Notes under the pieces: model-generated | What the model saw: the letters and a program-made list of their open reading frames with translations, nothing else | The model's database searches: none | Told to the model about the DNA's origin: nothing | Program-made: the position numbers and the translations under genes | Shown: positions 1 through 8,906 of the stretch, piece after piece | How positions within the stretch are numbered: position 1 is the first letter of the stretch | Layout of the letters: each line of letters begins with the position of its first letter | Assembly: GCF_900109345.1 (NCBI RefSeq) | Contig: NZ_FNZN01000003.1 | Location: 496,001-560,000 of the forward strand | Source: Maribacter orientalis | GTDB lineage: Bacteria; Bacteroidota; Bacteroidia; Flavobacteriales; Flavobacteriaceae | Direction: 5' to 3' | DNA: 64,000 nt

Positions 1-835
1 CTGGTATGGTTTTCGGGTTGCTGGTCATGATATCTTCTGCCTTAAGGTCTTTGATATTATCATGCTTATTAAGCATGCGTCTAATATCGCCATCGGTTAC
101 TATACCAACAACTTTTTCACCATCAAGAACCGCAGTAACTCCTAGCATTTTTTTAGAAATCTCTACGATAACCTTTTTAACCTCGGCATCTTTCTGAACA
201 CTAGGTACCTGATTTTTACTTACCAAATCCGCAACTCTTAGATACAGTCTTTTGCCCAATGATCCACCTGGGTGATATTTCGCAAAATCTGTACTGCTAA
301 ATCCTTTTATCTCTAAAAGAACTATAGCTAAGGCATCGCCCATTACTAATTGGGCTGTGGTACTCGTAGTAGGAGCCAATCCATTAGGGCAGGCTTCTTT
401 TTCAACAAAAGTGTTTAGAATATAATTTGCTTCCTTTGCTAAAAAAGATTCGGTATTACCGGTCATTGCAATCAATTTATTAGTACCTCTTTTTAAAAGT
501 GGAACCAACATTTTAATTTCAGGAGTATTGCCACTATTTGAAATACAAATGACCACATCATTGTCTTGAACTGTACCTAAGTCACCATGAATAGCGTCTC
601 CGGCGTGCATGAAAATTGCAGGAGTTCCGGTAGAATTTAAAGTGGCTACAATCTTTGTGGCAATAATGGCACTTTTTCCAATACCAGAAATAATTACCCG
701 GCCTTTTGATTCAACAATACAATTGACGACTTTCGCAAAATCGTCGGTTAGAAGTGTTGAGAGATGTGCTATGGCATCACGCTCAGTTTCAATTGTTTTT
801 TTTGCCAAGTCAATAATGGTGTCCGTAGCTATCAA
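1..835 (-). CDS. kpsF: Arabinose-5-phosphate isomerase KpsF/KdsD (3' end outside window)
   Basis: Interconverts ribulose 5-phosphate and arabinose 5-phosphate, the first step towards the Kdo sugar of lipopolysaccharide. Translating the minus strand gives an N-terminal SIS domain (motifs GIGKSA, then ISNSGNT and the typical stretch PNGLAPTTSTT) followed by paired CBS domains (LGVTAVLDGEKVVGIVTDGDIRRM). The C-terminus lies beyond the left edge. I find no in-frame ATG at the 5' end; the most likely start is TTG at 835 (MIATDTIIDLAKK...), with another TTG at 847. It is divergent from recQ, with about 180 bp between them. The family call is secure; the start is not. Confidence 0.85.
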   Translation of the reverse strand, partial: MIATDTIIDLAKKTIETERDAIAHLSTLLTDDFAKVVNCIVESKGRVIISGIGKSAIIATKIVATLNSTGTPAIFMHAGDAIHGDLGTVQDNDVVICISNSGNTPEIKMLVPLLKRGTNKLIAMTGNTESFLAKEANYILNTFVEKEACPNGLAPTTSTTAQLVMGDALAIVLLEIKGFSSTDFAKYHPGGSLGKRLYLRVADLVSKNQVPSVQKDAEVKKVIVEISKKMLGVTAVLDGEKVVGIVTDGDIRRMLNKHDNIKDLKAEDIMTSNPKTIP

Positions 836-964
836 TCTATTATTCAAATTATGGATTGTATTCCTAAAAGAATGTGTTATCTTTAAGTTGACAAAATTAA
901 ACAAACTTAATTTTATATGCTGATTATCGCATAATAATTTAGAATAGCCAAGCTAGTCAAATAA

Positions 965-972
965 TATTTTTG
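965..972 (+). promoter_or_regulatory. Putative -7 promoter box of recQ (TATTTTTG)
   Basis: Matches the Bacteroidota -7 consensus TAnnTTTG exactly, about 48 bp before the recQ start. I see no convincing -33 TTG at the right spacing, so this is tentative. Confidence 0.35.
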
Positions 973-1019
973 TTCACTTATGAGTTTTAGTATAAGTAGT
1001 TTCCCCTTAAATGTAAAAT

Positions 1020-3230
1020 GTGACAGACAGTAAAAATTTCGAGAATATAGATTTACATTCCTCATTAAAAAAATATTTTGGTTTTTCTCAGTTCAAAGGA
1101 CTTCAAGAAGAAGTAATCAAAAATGTTTTACAACGGAATAATACGTTTGTGATTATGCCCACTGGTGGAGGTAAATCACTATGTTATCAATTACCGGCAC
1201 TTATGCAAGAAGGTACCGCTATTGTAGTTTCTCCTTTAATTGCTTTAATGAAAAATCAGGTAGATGCCATTCGTGGTGTATCATCTGAAATAGGAATTGC
1301 CCATGTTTTAAATTCCTCATTGAATAAGGGTGAAATAAAACAAGTTAAACAAGATATAACCGATGGTATTACTAAGCTCTTGTATGTTGCACCAGAGTCA
1401 TTGACTAAAGAGGAAAATGTTGAGTTTTTGAGATCGGTGGTTGTTTCTTTTGTTGCAGTCGATGAGGCACATTGTATTTCTGAATGGGGACATGATTTTA
1501 GGCCTGAGTATCGTAATCTTAAATCTATTGTAGAGCGTTTAGGAGATAATATTCCAATTATAGGCTTAACAGCCACAGCTACTCCTAAAGTACAAGAAGA
1601 TATTATCAAGAATTTAGGCATTGGTGGTGCAAAGTTATTTAAGGCATCGTTCAATCGCCCTAATCTTTTCTATGAAGTACGTACTAAAACCGAGAATGTA
1701 GAAGCTGATATAATCAGATTTGTAAAACAAAATTCAGGAAAATCAGGTATTATTTATTGTTTAAGCCGTAAAAAAGTTGAGGAGTTGGCTCAGGTGTTGC
1801 AGGTGAACGGTGTGAGTGCAGTACCATATCATGCAGGTTTTGATGCAAAGACAAGATCTAAATATCAAGATATGTTCTTGATGGAAGATGTAGATGTAGT
1901 GATTGCAACAATTGCCTTTGGTATGGGAATAGACAAGCCCGATGTACGTTTTGTTATTCATCACGATATTCCAAAAAGTATTGAAAGTTATTATCAAGAA
2001 ACGGGTAGAGCTGGCCGTGACGGGGGTGAAGGTCACTGCTTGGCTTATTACTCTTATAAGGATATTGAAAAATTAGAGAAGTTCATGTCGGGCAAACCGG
2101 TAGCTGAACAAGAAATAGGTAATGCATTGCTGCAAGAAGTTGTAGCCTATGCAGAGACGTCTATGTCTAGACGTAAATTTATGCTACACTATTTCGGTGA
2201 GGAGTTTGATGATGTCAATGGTGATGGTGCCGAAATGGATGATAATACTCGAAATCCTAAAGAGAAGGAAGAAGCAAAAGATAATGTGGTAAAACTACTT
2301 AATGTAGTAAAAGGTACAAGCGAAAAATTTAAGTCAAAAGAGATAGTAAATACCTTGCGTGGTAAAATGAATGCCATAATAACTTCTCATAAGACCAATG
2401 AAAAAGATTTTTTTGCTATTGGATCTGAAAAAGATAAAAGCTATTGGATGGCTTTAGTACGTCAAACCCTGGTAGCAGGACTTTTAAGAAAAGAGATTGA
2501 ACAGTATGGCGTATTGCATTTGACTGAAAATGGAAAGAAGTTTTTGAAAACTCCCGCATCATTCATGATGACCAAAGATCATGTTTACAATGCTGAAAAT
2601 GATAATGCTATCGTAGGAGCTGCGAAATTAGGCGGTATTGCCGATGAGCGACTTTTAAAACAATTGAAAGATTTAAGAAAAGCACAAGCTAAAAAATTAG
2701 GAGTACCTCCATTTGTTGTGTTTCAGGATCCTTCATTAGAAGATATGGCATTGAAATACCCTATTTCTCATGAGGAATTATTAAATGTTCATGGAGTAGG
2801 AGAAGGAAAAGCGAAAAAATACGGTAAACCTTTCATTGCTTTTATTAATAATTATGTAACCGAGAATGAGATTATTAGACCTGATGATTTAGTTGTTAAA
2901 AGCACAGGTACTAATTCTGCTTTAAAACTTTATGTAATTCAGAATGTGGATAGAAAATTGCCTTTGTCTGATATAGCTTCCTCTAAAGGATTGGAAATTC
3001 CGGATCTTATTAAAGAGATGGAACAAATCGTTTACAGTGGTACAAAATTAAATTTGAATTATTGGATTGATGAAATTTTAGATGAAGATCAACAAGAAGA
3101 AATTCATGAGTACTTTTTAGAAGCCGATACCGATGATTTGGAGGAAGCTTTAAATGAATTTGACGGTGAATATGAAGAAGAGGAACTACGCCTATACCGA
3201 TTGAAATTCATTAGCGAGGTTGCTAACTAG
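1020..3230 (+). CDS. recQ: ATP-dependent DNA helicase RecQ
   Basis: A 736-residue 3'-5' DNA helicase of recombination and repair. The order is: helicase ATPase domain with Walker A PTGGGKS (47-53) and DEAH box (149-152) inside DEAHCISEWGHDFRPEY; helicase C domain with motif VI QETGRAGRDG (about 327-336); RecQ C-terminal and winged-helix region; HRDC domain near 550-620 (LLKQLKDLRKAQAKKLG). The start is GTG at 1020; the overlapping ATG at 1018 is followed at once by TGA in its own frame. Odd point: the zinc-binding segment after motif VI (about 375-413, including MSRRKFMLHYFGEEF) has none of the four cysteines usual in RecQ. The acidic C-terminal tail (after about 690) extends past HRDC. Confidence 0.95.
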   Translation: MTDSKNFENIDLHSSLKKYFGFSQFKGLQEEVIKNVLQRNNTFVIMPTGGGKSLCYQLPALMQEGTAIVVSPLIALMKNQVDAIRGVSSEIGIAHVLNSSLNKGEIKQVKQDITDGITKLLYVAPESLTKEENVEFLRSVVVSFVAVDEAHCISEWGHDFRPEYRNLKSIVERLGDNIPIIGLTATATPKVQEDIIKNLGIGGAKLFKASFNRPNLFYEVRTKTENVEADIIRFVKQNSGKSGIIYCLSRKKVEELAQVLQVNGVSAVPYHAGFDAKTRSKYQDMFLMEDVDVVIATIAFGMGIDKPDVRFVIHHDIPKSIESYYQETGRAGRDGGEGHCLAYYSYKDIEKLEKFMSGKPVAEQEIGNALLQEVVAYAETSMSRRKFMLHYFGEEFDDVNGDGAEMDDNTRNPKEKEEAKDNVVKLLNVVKGTSEKFKSKEIVNTLRGKMNAIITSHKTNEKDFFAIGSEKDKSYWMALVRQTLVAGLLRKEIEQYGVLHLTENGKKFLKTPASFMMTKDHVYNAENDNAIVGAAKLGGIADERLLKQLKDLRKAQAKKLGVPPFVVFQDPSLEDMALKYPISHEELLNVHGVGEGKAKKYGKPFIAFINNYVTENEIIRPDDLVVKSTGTNSALKLYVIQNVDRKLPLSDIASSKGLEIPDLIKEMEQIVYSGTKLNLNYWIDEILDEDQQEEIHEYFLEADTDDLEEALNEFDGEYEEEELRLYRLKFISEVAN

Positions 3231-3642
3231 CAACTGAATTTATGATTTACTAATTTATTTGTTATAAAAAGAATTGTTCCAAGATCCTAGGATTAATAGA
3301 GCATATTTGTAAGAGGTGGTGTTACCCAATAAAACGGATAATATCACCTTTTATTAATTAATACCTCTCACCTTATAATTTTTCGCGAATGTATATCTGA
3401 TTAAAGACTTATAAGTTACCTAGCTATATCTTAGAATTTCTAGTTTGTATTATTTATAGGAAAATCTAATTAATAAATTATTTGTTGCCTTCCATTGATG
3501 GTTGTGATACCATTTCTTATTTTTTTAAATTGATTTTCAGTATTTTGTAATTTGTTTAACATAATTAAAAATAAATTAAACAAAATTTAAGATTCTTTTG
3601 AAATGTAACCAACTACATTTACACAAATTAAAAAAAAGAACT
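3231..3642. other. Intergenic stretch between recQ and the fasciclin gene
   Basis: About 410 bp of AT-rich DNA. I see no credible gene or RNA. A weak imperfect inverted repeat near 3311-3355 (GGTGGTGTTA against TAATATCACC, then TTTTATTAATT) may end recQ transcription. The part upstream of 3643 should hold the promoter of the fasciclin gene; TTCTTTTG at 3593-3600 is one mismatch from the -7 consensus. Confidence 0.4.
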
Positions 3643-4155
3643 ATGAAAATTTTAAAAATTACAACGTTAAGTGCCTTTTTGTTATTTGTTTCAACATCAT
3701 TCGCACAAACAGAAACTATTGTCGGTGTTGCTGTTGGGAATGAAAATTTCACAACTTTGGTTACTGCCGTTAAAGCTGCTGATTTGGTAGAAACACTTAG
3801 TAGTGAAGGACCTTTTACAGTTTTTGCTCCTGTAAACAGTGCTTTTGAAGCATTACCAGCTGGTACGGTAGAAAGTTTGTTAGAACCAGAAAGTAAAAGT
3901 GCTTTAGCTGGTTTACTAACATATCACGTAGTTGCCGGGAAATATATGGCTAGTGATGTCGTAAAAGCTATTAAGGACAATAAGGGTTCTTTTCCTGTTA
4001 AAACTGTACAAGGAGGTACAATTATCTTATCATTAAAAGGTGATAAAGTAATGTTGAAAGATGAAAAAGGCAACATGGCTACTGTTGTTATTGCAGATGT
4101 AGCAGCAAGTAACGGTGTTATACATGCAATTGATACAGTTGTAATGCCGAAGTAA
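3643..4155 (+). CDS. Secreted fasciclin-domain protein
   Basis: A 170-residue protein made of a signal peptide ([22 protein letters not shown]) and a single fasciclin (FAS1) domain with both signature blocks: [15 protein letters not shown] (H1 region) and [16 protein letters not shown], ending in [17 protein letters not shown]1 domains usually act in adhesion outside the cell; no specific partner can be read here. The reading frame stays open upstream to a TTG at 3598, but the ATG at 3643 gives a clean signal peptide and is preceded by an A-rich leader, so I use it. Single-gene unit, ending at a strong hairpin shared with the convergent neighbour. Confidence 0.88.
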   Translation: MKILKITTLSAFLLFVSTSFAQTETIVGVAVGNENFTTLVTAVKAADLVETLSSEGPFTVFAPVNSAFEALPAGTVESLLEPESKSALAGLLTYHVVAGKYMASDVVKAIKDNKGSFPVKTVQGGTIILSLKGDKVMLKDEKGNMATVVIADVAASNGVIHAIDTVVMPK

Positions 4156-4174
4156 TTTTAGTTTCCCCAAAAAC

Positions 4175-4210
4175 AAAAGCCCATCTATAATATATAGATG
4201 GGCTTTTTGT
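4175..4210. terminator. Bidirectional rho-independent terminator
   Basis: Perfect 15-bp inverted repeat (arms 4175-4189 and 4193-4207, core AAGCCCATCTATA) with a 3-base loop, A-run on one side and T-run on the other. It lies between convergent genes, so it can serve both. Confidence 0.9.
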
Positions 4211-4223
4211 TGCAATTATTCTA

Positions 4224-5537
4224 CTAAGGTTTCGATGTACCGTCAGTATCAAACTTACCTCTTCGTAATTGTCTTTGAATTTTTTTGATGGCAGATTCAA
4301 TTGATTTTTCGGGCTCTATAATATTATATTCACCCCAAAAGTTAGGGTCTGCAAAACCAATAGTTTCATCACTTAAAATTATGGATGACTTAATCCTATT
4401 TTTTGATTTTGGTATATAGTTATCAATGTTTTTCTCCCAATCGGTAACGGCCATTTCACAACTCATACTATAGACAGAATTAAACAATTTTTTATCCCAA
4501 TTAATTTTAAATTCTAAGAGTACATTACTATACCCATAATACCATTTTCCATTTTTTTCGCGATAATCCACTCTATAGGACACCTCTGTTGGCCAAACCT
4601 CTGCATTCCGAGGTTTTTTGAGAACAAACATTTGAGATGCTAATCTTCTGTCCGTAATGTTCAAAGAATAGACTGCGCTAGTTAAAATTTTATTTTCTGC
4701 ATCAATGTATAATTTCCCTTTATATAATGGATCTATGATTTCTGGCTTTTGCTTGAAATTGATTACATAGATTAATTGATCATTTACCCTTGTTGATGTG
4801 TCAAATGAAAAGTCATAATAAGGGAGGGTTTCTTGAGTGAAGATATAATCGGGGTATTTAACCATATCTACAAATAATGTATTGAAAGGCCCTCCTTGTA
4901 GCTTTAAGGCGACGGTATCTAATTTAGTATAATCGGTACTCTTTCTCGCTTTATATAATTCTAACGCATCAGTTTTGTTAGATGAATATGGCGCTTTATA
5001 GATATTTACAACTGCTTCTGATAAACTAACATTCGTTCTTCTCTTTTTAATCGTTTCTCTGTAAAAAGCTGTCATTACAGTATTCTCGTTCAAGTAATTT
5101 TCACCTTTCTTATTAAGCGTTTCCATCACCAATGCTTTAGCATTGTTAGGAGCATCTATTCTTGCTTCTGATAGCGCCATAACAAATTCATCCATCAATA
5201 TCTTGCTACCATTTTTATCCAATTGAGCTAGTGGAATTGACTTTGTTTTGTATCCTAAAAATCCAATGATTAAATTTCCATTTACGACATCATTGGGTAC
5301 CTTAAGAGCGAATTGCCCCTCTGAATTGGTAATTGTACTGTGATTAGTGTTCTCAATTGTAAGCGTAGCAAACACTAAAGGTTTCTTATTGTTCGAATCA
5401 AGAACTTCACCTGTATATTCAGTAAAATTAGAATTTTGAGCAAAAATTAAATTTGCTCCCGTACAAATAAATAGAAAAATAAATAGTAGAAACTTGGGTC
5501 CGTACTTTTGCTGTATGATATTTTGTGTTGTTTTCAT
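4224..5537 (-). CDS. Carboxypeptidase-like regulatory domain protein, exported
   Basis: A 437-residue protein with a membrane/signal segment at about 17-33 (FLLFIFLFICTGANLIFAQ), then a CarboxypepD_reg-like beta domain (about 38-115: YTGEVLDSNNKKPLVFATLTIENTN...SEGQFALKVP) like the one that begins many TonB-dependent receptors. The rest (about 120-420) is a soluble or barrel-associated domain seen in flavobacterial proteins of unknown function, with FYRETIKKRR and KGKLYIDAENKILTSAVYSLN. No catalytic motif is visible. Monocistronic by position, sharing a terminator with the fasciclin gene. Likely at the periplasm or outer membrane; exact role unknown. Confidence 0.75.
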   Translation of the reverse strand: MKTTQNIIQQKYGPKFLLFIFLFICTGANLIFAQNSNFTEYTGEVLDSNNKKPLVFATLTIENTNHSTITNSEGQFALKVPNDVVNGNLIIGFLGYKTKSIPLAQLDKNGSKILMDEFVMALSEARIDAPNNAKALVMETLNKKGENYLNENTVMTAFYRETIKKRRTNVSLSEAVVNIYKAPYSSNKTDALELYKARKSTDYTKLDTVALKLQGGPFNTLFVDMVKYPDYIFTQETLPYYDFSFDTSTRVNDQLIYVINFKQKPEIIDPLYKGKLYIDAENKILTSAVYSLNITDRRLASQMFVLKKPRNAEVWPTEVSYRVDYREKNGKWYYGYSNVLLEFKINWDKKLFNSVYSMSCEMAVTDWEKNIDNYIPKSKNRIKSSIILSDETIGFADPNFWGEYNIIEPEKSIESAIKKIQRQLRRGKFDTDGTSKP

Positions 5538-5646
5538 TACGATTCTTTTTTATATTAAGGTAATGATTTTTAGTGGATTATGCTGTATTTTTCAGCGATA
5601 ATTTGACTGCCTATTGTAATTCAAAACAGTAAGGGGTTTATTCAAT

Positions 5647-6390
5647 TTATTGGTTACTGTCGAATGTTTTAGAAGACGAACTCACGAGTCTATTTATTTC
5701 TTTCAGTTCATCTTCGGTAAGGTCTCTCCATTTTCCAACAGGTACATCTAAATGTACATTCATGATTCTAATTCGTTTCAACTTCTTTACTCTGTAATCC
5801 AAATACTCGCACATTCTACGTATTTGCCTATTTAGACCTTGTGTCAAAATAATTCGAAATTGATACGTACTAACTTCAAAGACTTCGCATTCTCTGGTAA
5901 CCGTATCTAAGATGGGAATACCTCTACGCATATGGTTTAGAAAATCTATGGTTATAGGCTTATCAACTGTTACTAAATATTCTTTCTCATGATTGTTACG
6001 AGCTCTCAAAATTTTATTTACGATGTCACCATCATCAGTAAGAAAAATAAGTCCTTCACTGGGTTTATCTAATCTACCAATTGGGAAAATACGTTTCGGA
6101 TAATTGATATAGTCAATGATATTATCTTTTTCAACTCCAGTATCTGTCGTGCAAACTATGCCGATAGGTTTGTTGAAAGCTAAATAAGTAGATTTTCCTT
6201 TTGGTTCCTTTATTAGTTCGCCATCAACTTTTACAACATCACCTATAGAGATTTTTGTTCCCATTTCTGGTACGGTACCATTAATTGTAACCCTACCTTG
6301 TTCTATAAGTTTATCTGCTGCTCTACGTGAACAATAACCTGCTTCGCTTAAATATTTGTTAATTCTTGTTTTGTTGGAATTGTCTTGCAT
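5647..6390 (-). CDS. rluF: 23S rRNA pseudouridine synthase RluF-like
   Basis: A 247-residue RNA-modifying enzyme of the RsuA/RluB/E/F family. It has an N-terminal S4 RNA-binding domain (about 9-55, [22 protein letters not shown]) and a pseudouridine synthase domain with the catalytic aspartate in [12 protein letters not shown] (Asp108) and the family C-terminal block [25 protein letters not shown], which is typical of RluF (position 2604 in Escherichia coli 23S rRNA). Lies 23 bp downstream of the serine hydrolase gene on the same strand, so the two may be cotranscribed. RluB/RluE cannot be fully excluded. Confidence 0.88.
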   Translation of the reverse strand: MQDNSNKTRINKYLSEAGYCSRRAADKLIEQGRVTINGTVPEMGTKISIGDVVKVDGELIKEPKGKSTYLAFNKPIGIVCTTDTGVEKDNIIDYINYPKRIFPIGRLDKPSEGLIFLTDDGDIVNKILRARNNHEKEYLVTVDKPITIDFLNHMRRGIPILDTVTRECEVFEVSTYQFRIILTQGLNRQIRRMCEYLDYRVKKLKRIRIMNVHLDVPVGKWRDLTEDELKEINRLVSSSSKTFDSNQ

Positions 6391-6413
6391 GATTTTTCTT
6401 GCGGTTTCGGGTA

Positions 6414-7541
6414 TTATTTTCGTTTTAATTCCTGTTGATAGATTTCTCTTCCTAATTGTGCTAAAAATGGAATGCCAATTTCATCATATTCATATACGTC
6501 ATCATTGAATATGCCATCTTTGTTTACTAGGATAGTCGCGGTTAAAAAAAAATCGATATTCTTTTCTGTATCTTTTATATAAGCGCAATCGGTTAATGTT
6601 CCGTATGCAAATCCTACTTTATTATAAATTTCAATATGTTCAGGTATATTTTCTTTAGTATCACCATATATGAAAAACTTGCAGTAGCCGTCATAATATG
6701 TTTTAGGATCATATCCTATTTTTCGAGGTACGGTATGCATAGCTGATAACAAATATTCACGTTGTACTTCGCTTAGATTAAATCGTTCGCTAATGTCGAA
6801 ACTTTGAGGAAATATGACTCTTTTAATTAGATTATGTTGCGATGAAATGGGAAAGTAATTTTTACTCCTAAAATCGAAAGGTTCTTTAATTAAAATATCA
6901 TCTTCGTAAAAACCAGAACCTTTAGTTATGTTCAAGAGGTTTAGTTCTAAAGGCGTCTTGTTTAATATTGATTTGGTTATACCAGTGGTAGAATCATTTA
7001 AATAAATTATTAACGGCTTGGTACTTAGATTATCTGAATGCTCTCCAAGCCTATGTGCTATTCTAACGGGTGTAATGCCTTTTTTTCTTAAGGTATTATT
7101 AATGTCCTCGAAACCTAATAATTCTACTAATCTATTGTTTGCCAAATTATCACTTACTGCAAAAATTTCAGATACATCTTGTTTGAAAGTACTTTCAATA
7201 GTGTCACCTTCTACATAGTATTTGGTGTCCATGGATAGGGTATCGGTAGTGTTCAATCTTTCTAATGCCAATACCGCCGTTGGGAATTTAGCCGTACTTG
7301 CCGGATAAAAATAATTACTATCGTTTACCTGAAAATCATAGTCAGTGAAAATTACACTATCATTTCTTCTATTAATTTGTGTGTATCGTATTTGAACCTG
7401 ATAGTTTGCAATACTATCCATCACCCTTTTTATTTTTGGGTTTTGCGAGGATAAAGCAGTCTCAAGAAAATTTAAATTTTGCTCTTGTGAAGAGCAAGAT
7501 CCTAAAAAAACGCAACATAGAAAAAATACGAGTTGTTTCAT
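6414..7541 (-). CDS. Lipoprotein serine hydrolase of the class A beta-lactamase fold
   Basis: A 375-residue predicted lipoprotein (signal [16 protein letters not shown], lipobox Cys about 16). The beta-lactamase-like domain has the SxxK nucleophile motif STAK (Ser82-Lys85) in [16 protein letters not shown] and an SDN motif (130-132) in [17 protein letters not shown]. The third motif is degenerate: KVGFAYGT stands where KTG is expected. The class A Glu166 loop is not obvious. This suggests a penicillin-recognising hydrolase rather than a proven resistance enzyme; the natural substrate cannot be read. Same strand as the small gene upstream (15 bp) and rluF downstream. Confidence 0.78.
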   Translation of the reverse strand: MKQLVFFLCCVFLGSCSSQEQNLNFLETALSSQNPKIKRVMDSIANYQVQIRYTQINRRNDSVIFTDYDFQVNDSNYFYPASTAKFPTAVLALERLNTTDTLSMDTKYYVEGDTIESTFKQDVSEIFAVSDNLANNRLVELLGFEDINNTLRKKGITPVRIAHRLGEHSDNLSTKPLIIYLNDSTTGITKSILNKTPLELNLLNITKGSGFYEDDILIKEPFDFRSKNYFPISSQHNLIKRVIFPQSFDISERFNLSEVQREYLLSAMHTVPRKIGYDPKTYYDGYCKFFIYGDTKENIPEHIEIYNKVGFAYGTLTDCAYIKDTEKNIDFFLTATILVNKDGIFNDDVYEYDEIGIPFLAQLGREIYQQELKRK

Positions 7542-7556
7542 GACTAGTGAATTTTA

Positions 7557-7796
7557 TTAGGGTGTGTATACTTCTCCGCGATGGGGTTTAAGCATATCTC
7601 TAACCGAAATCATTTCTTTTTCTTCCACTACCATAAACGCAATGCTGTGCATATCATTGATTTCTTTAAAACCTGTGATATTAAGAACTGTATTTTCCAT
7701 GGCAATAAACTCCTTTAAATGCTTTTCGTGGTGCTCAGCTGTTTTTAGTGCAGCTGGACCTCTGAAATCCCAAAGTAATTTTATTTGTCTGCTCAA
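7557..7796 (-). CDS. Small conserved-type protein of unknown function (79 aa)
   Basis: A 79-residue soluble protein beginning MSRQIKLLWDFRG with several histidines early (TAEHHEKHLKEF) and ending MLKPHRGEVYTP. It resembles small alpha/beta ferredoxin-like stress or dimeric proteins, but I do not recognise a named family. An antisense frame (7564-7800) is also open; I prefer this strand because its composition is that of a soluble protein with normal lysine/glutamate use, and because it sits 15 bp ahead of the serine hydrolase gene on the same strand. Confidence 0.6.
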   Translation of the reverse strand: MSRQIKLLWDFRGPAALKTAEHHEKHLKEFIAMENTVLNITGFKEINDMHSIAFMVVEEKEMISVRDMLKPHRGEVYTP

Positions 7797-7971
7797 GTAA
7801 TTGTAGGTTTTAAAATTAACGACTATATAGAGGCAAATTTACCTAAAAATGATTAGTTCGTTTGCCATTATGTTATAGTTTACAACAATGCAAACTTTCA
7901 TTTTTTATCCGTAATAAGGTTTTTGTTTTAAATGGTAACACCAAAATTTGTGTTAAGTAAATCAATAAGCA

Positions 7972-8002
7972 TTTGCACACTATAGGGTTATTGCTATTTT
8001 TG
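7972..8002 (+). promoter_or_regulatory. Promoter TTTG-N19-TATTTTTG
   Basis: TTTG at 7972-7975 and TATTTTTG at 7995-8002 are separated by 19 bp, an exact match to the Bacteroidota vegetative promoter. It would start transcription at about 8007-8010, on top of the ATG of the PPIase-like lipoprotein gene. Confidence 0.6.
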
Positions 8003-8006
8003 CTTG

Positions 8007-8906
8007 ATGTTTTTTATTAAATCAAAATTTTTAGTCCATAGGGCATATTCTATCCTACTCATAGGATTGCTATGTTTTGTAATTGTTTCTTGTGAAGGTC
8101 TTTTTAAAAAAGAAGAGCAGAAGAACCCAATTGCCAGGGTAGGCGATGCTTATTTGTTTCAAGAAGATTTAGCACCATTGATAACTGAAAACATGACAAA
8201 AGGGGACAGTGCATCTTTTGCTATCAACTTTATTAATAACTGGGCATCAAAGCAATTACTGTTGTCAAAAGCAAAAATTAATTTGTCTGAAGATAAATTA
8301 GCGAAATACAATGCATTGGTGGATGACTATAGAACAGATCTATATACACGCGTCTACAAAGAAGCTTTAGTTTCTCAGGCTATAGATACTGTTATAACTG
8401 AAACTCAACTAGAGGCTTTATACGAAAAAGGAAAAGAAAATTTTAAATTAAAAGAAAGAATCGCTAGAATACGTTTTGTCTCCTTGCCAAGAGAATTTAT
8501 GGATAAAGATGAGGTGTCTAAGCGGTTGAAGAGGTTTAAGGATGAAGATGTCCGTTATTTAGATTCCATTGGTGTGCAATTCAATAAGTTAAATTTTAAC
8601 GATTCTATTTGGGTGCGTTACACTAGAATTTTCGAAGAAATACCCCCAATTACCATTGAGAATGCCGATAAGTACTTAAAAAATTCACAATTTTTTGAAT
8701 TGGAGGATTCAATCGGGGTATATTTGGGGAAAATAGAAGAAATAAAGGATGTCAACGAAATTGCGCCCTTATCTTTTATTAAGCCTACCATAGAACAAGT
8801 TTTATTAAGCCGCAGAAAAATGGACTACCTGCGTAAATTAGAAACTGAATTATTAGATGAAGCAATCAAGGATAAAGAATTTGAAGTTTTCGAAAGTAAC
8901 AAATAG
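8007..8906 (+). CDS. SurA-like peptidyl-prolyl isomerase-related lipoprotein
   Basis: A 299-residue lipoprotein: signal MFFIKSKFLVHRAYSILLIG and lipobox ending VIVSC, then a SurA/PrsA-type N-terminal chaperone region (IARVGDAYLFQEDLAPLI...NNWASKQLLLSKAKINLSE) and a helical body with ETQLEALYEKGKENFKLKERIARIRFV. A canonical parvulin catalytic domain is not evident, so it probably acts as a chaperone for outer-membrane proteins. The frame opens at a TTG (8004) but the ATG at 8007 is the better start. First gene of a run with the SurA gene (overlapping) and moxR (4 bp gap). Confidence 0.78.
   Translation: MFFIKSKFLVHRAYSILLIGLLCFVIVSCEGLFKKEEQKNPIARVGDAYLFQEDLAPLITENMTKGDSASFAINFINNWASKQLLLSKAKINLSEDKLAKYNALVDDYRTDLYTRVYKEALVSQAIDTVITETQLEALYEKGKENFKLKERIARIRFVSLPREFMDKDEVSKRLKRFKDEDVRYLDSIGVQFNKLNFNDSIWVRYTRIFEEIPPITIENADKYLKNSQFFELEDSIGVYLGKIEEIKDVNEIAPLSFIKPTIEQVLLSRRKMDYLRKLETELLDEAIKDKEFEVFESNK

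Noticed and set aside
6414-7541. Calling the serine hydrolase a resistance beta-lactamase
   Set aside because: SxxK and SDN motifs are present but the KTG motif is degenerate and no Glu166-type loop was recognised, so resistance cannot be claimed.
7564-7800. 78-aa plus-strand ORF opposite the small minus-strand gene
   Set aside because: Its serine/isoleucine-rich product looks like antisense translation; the minus-strand protein has normal soluble composition and fits the operon.
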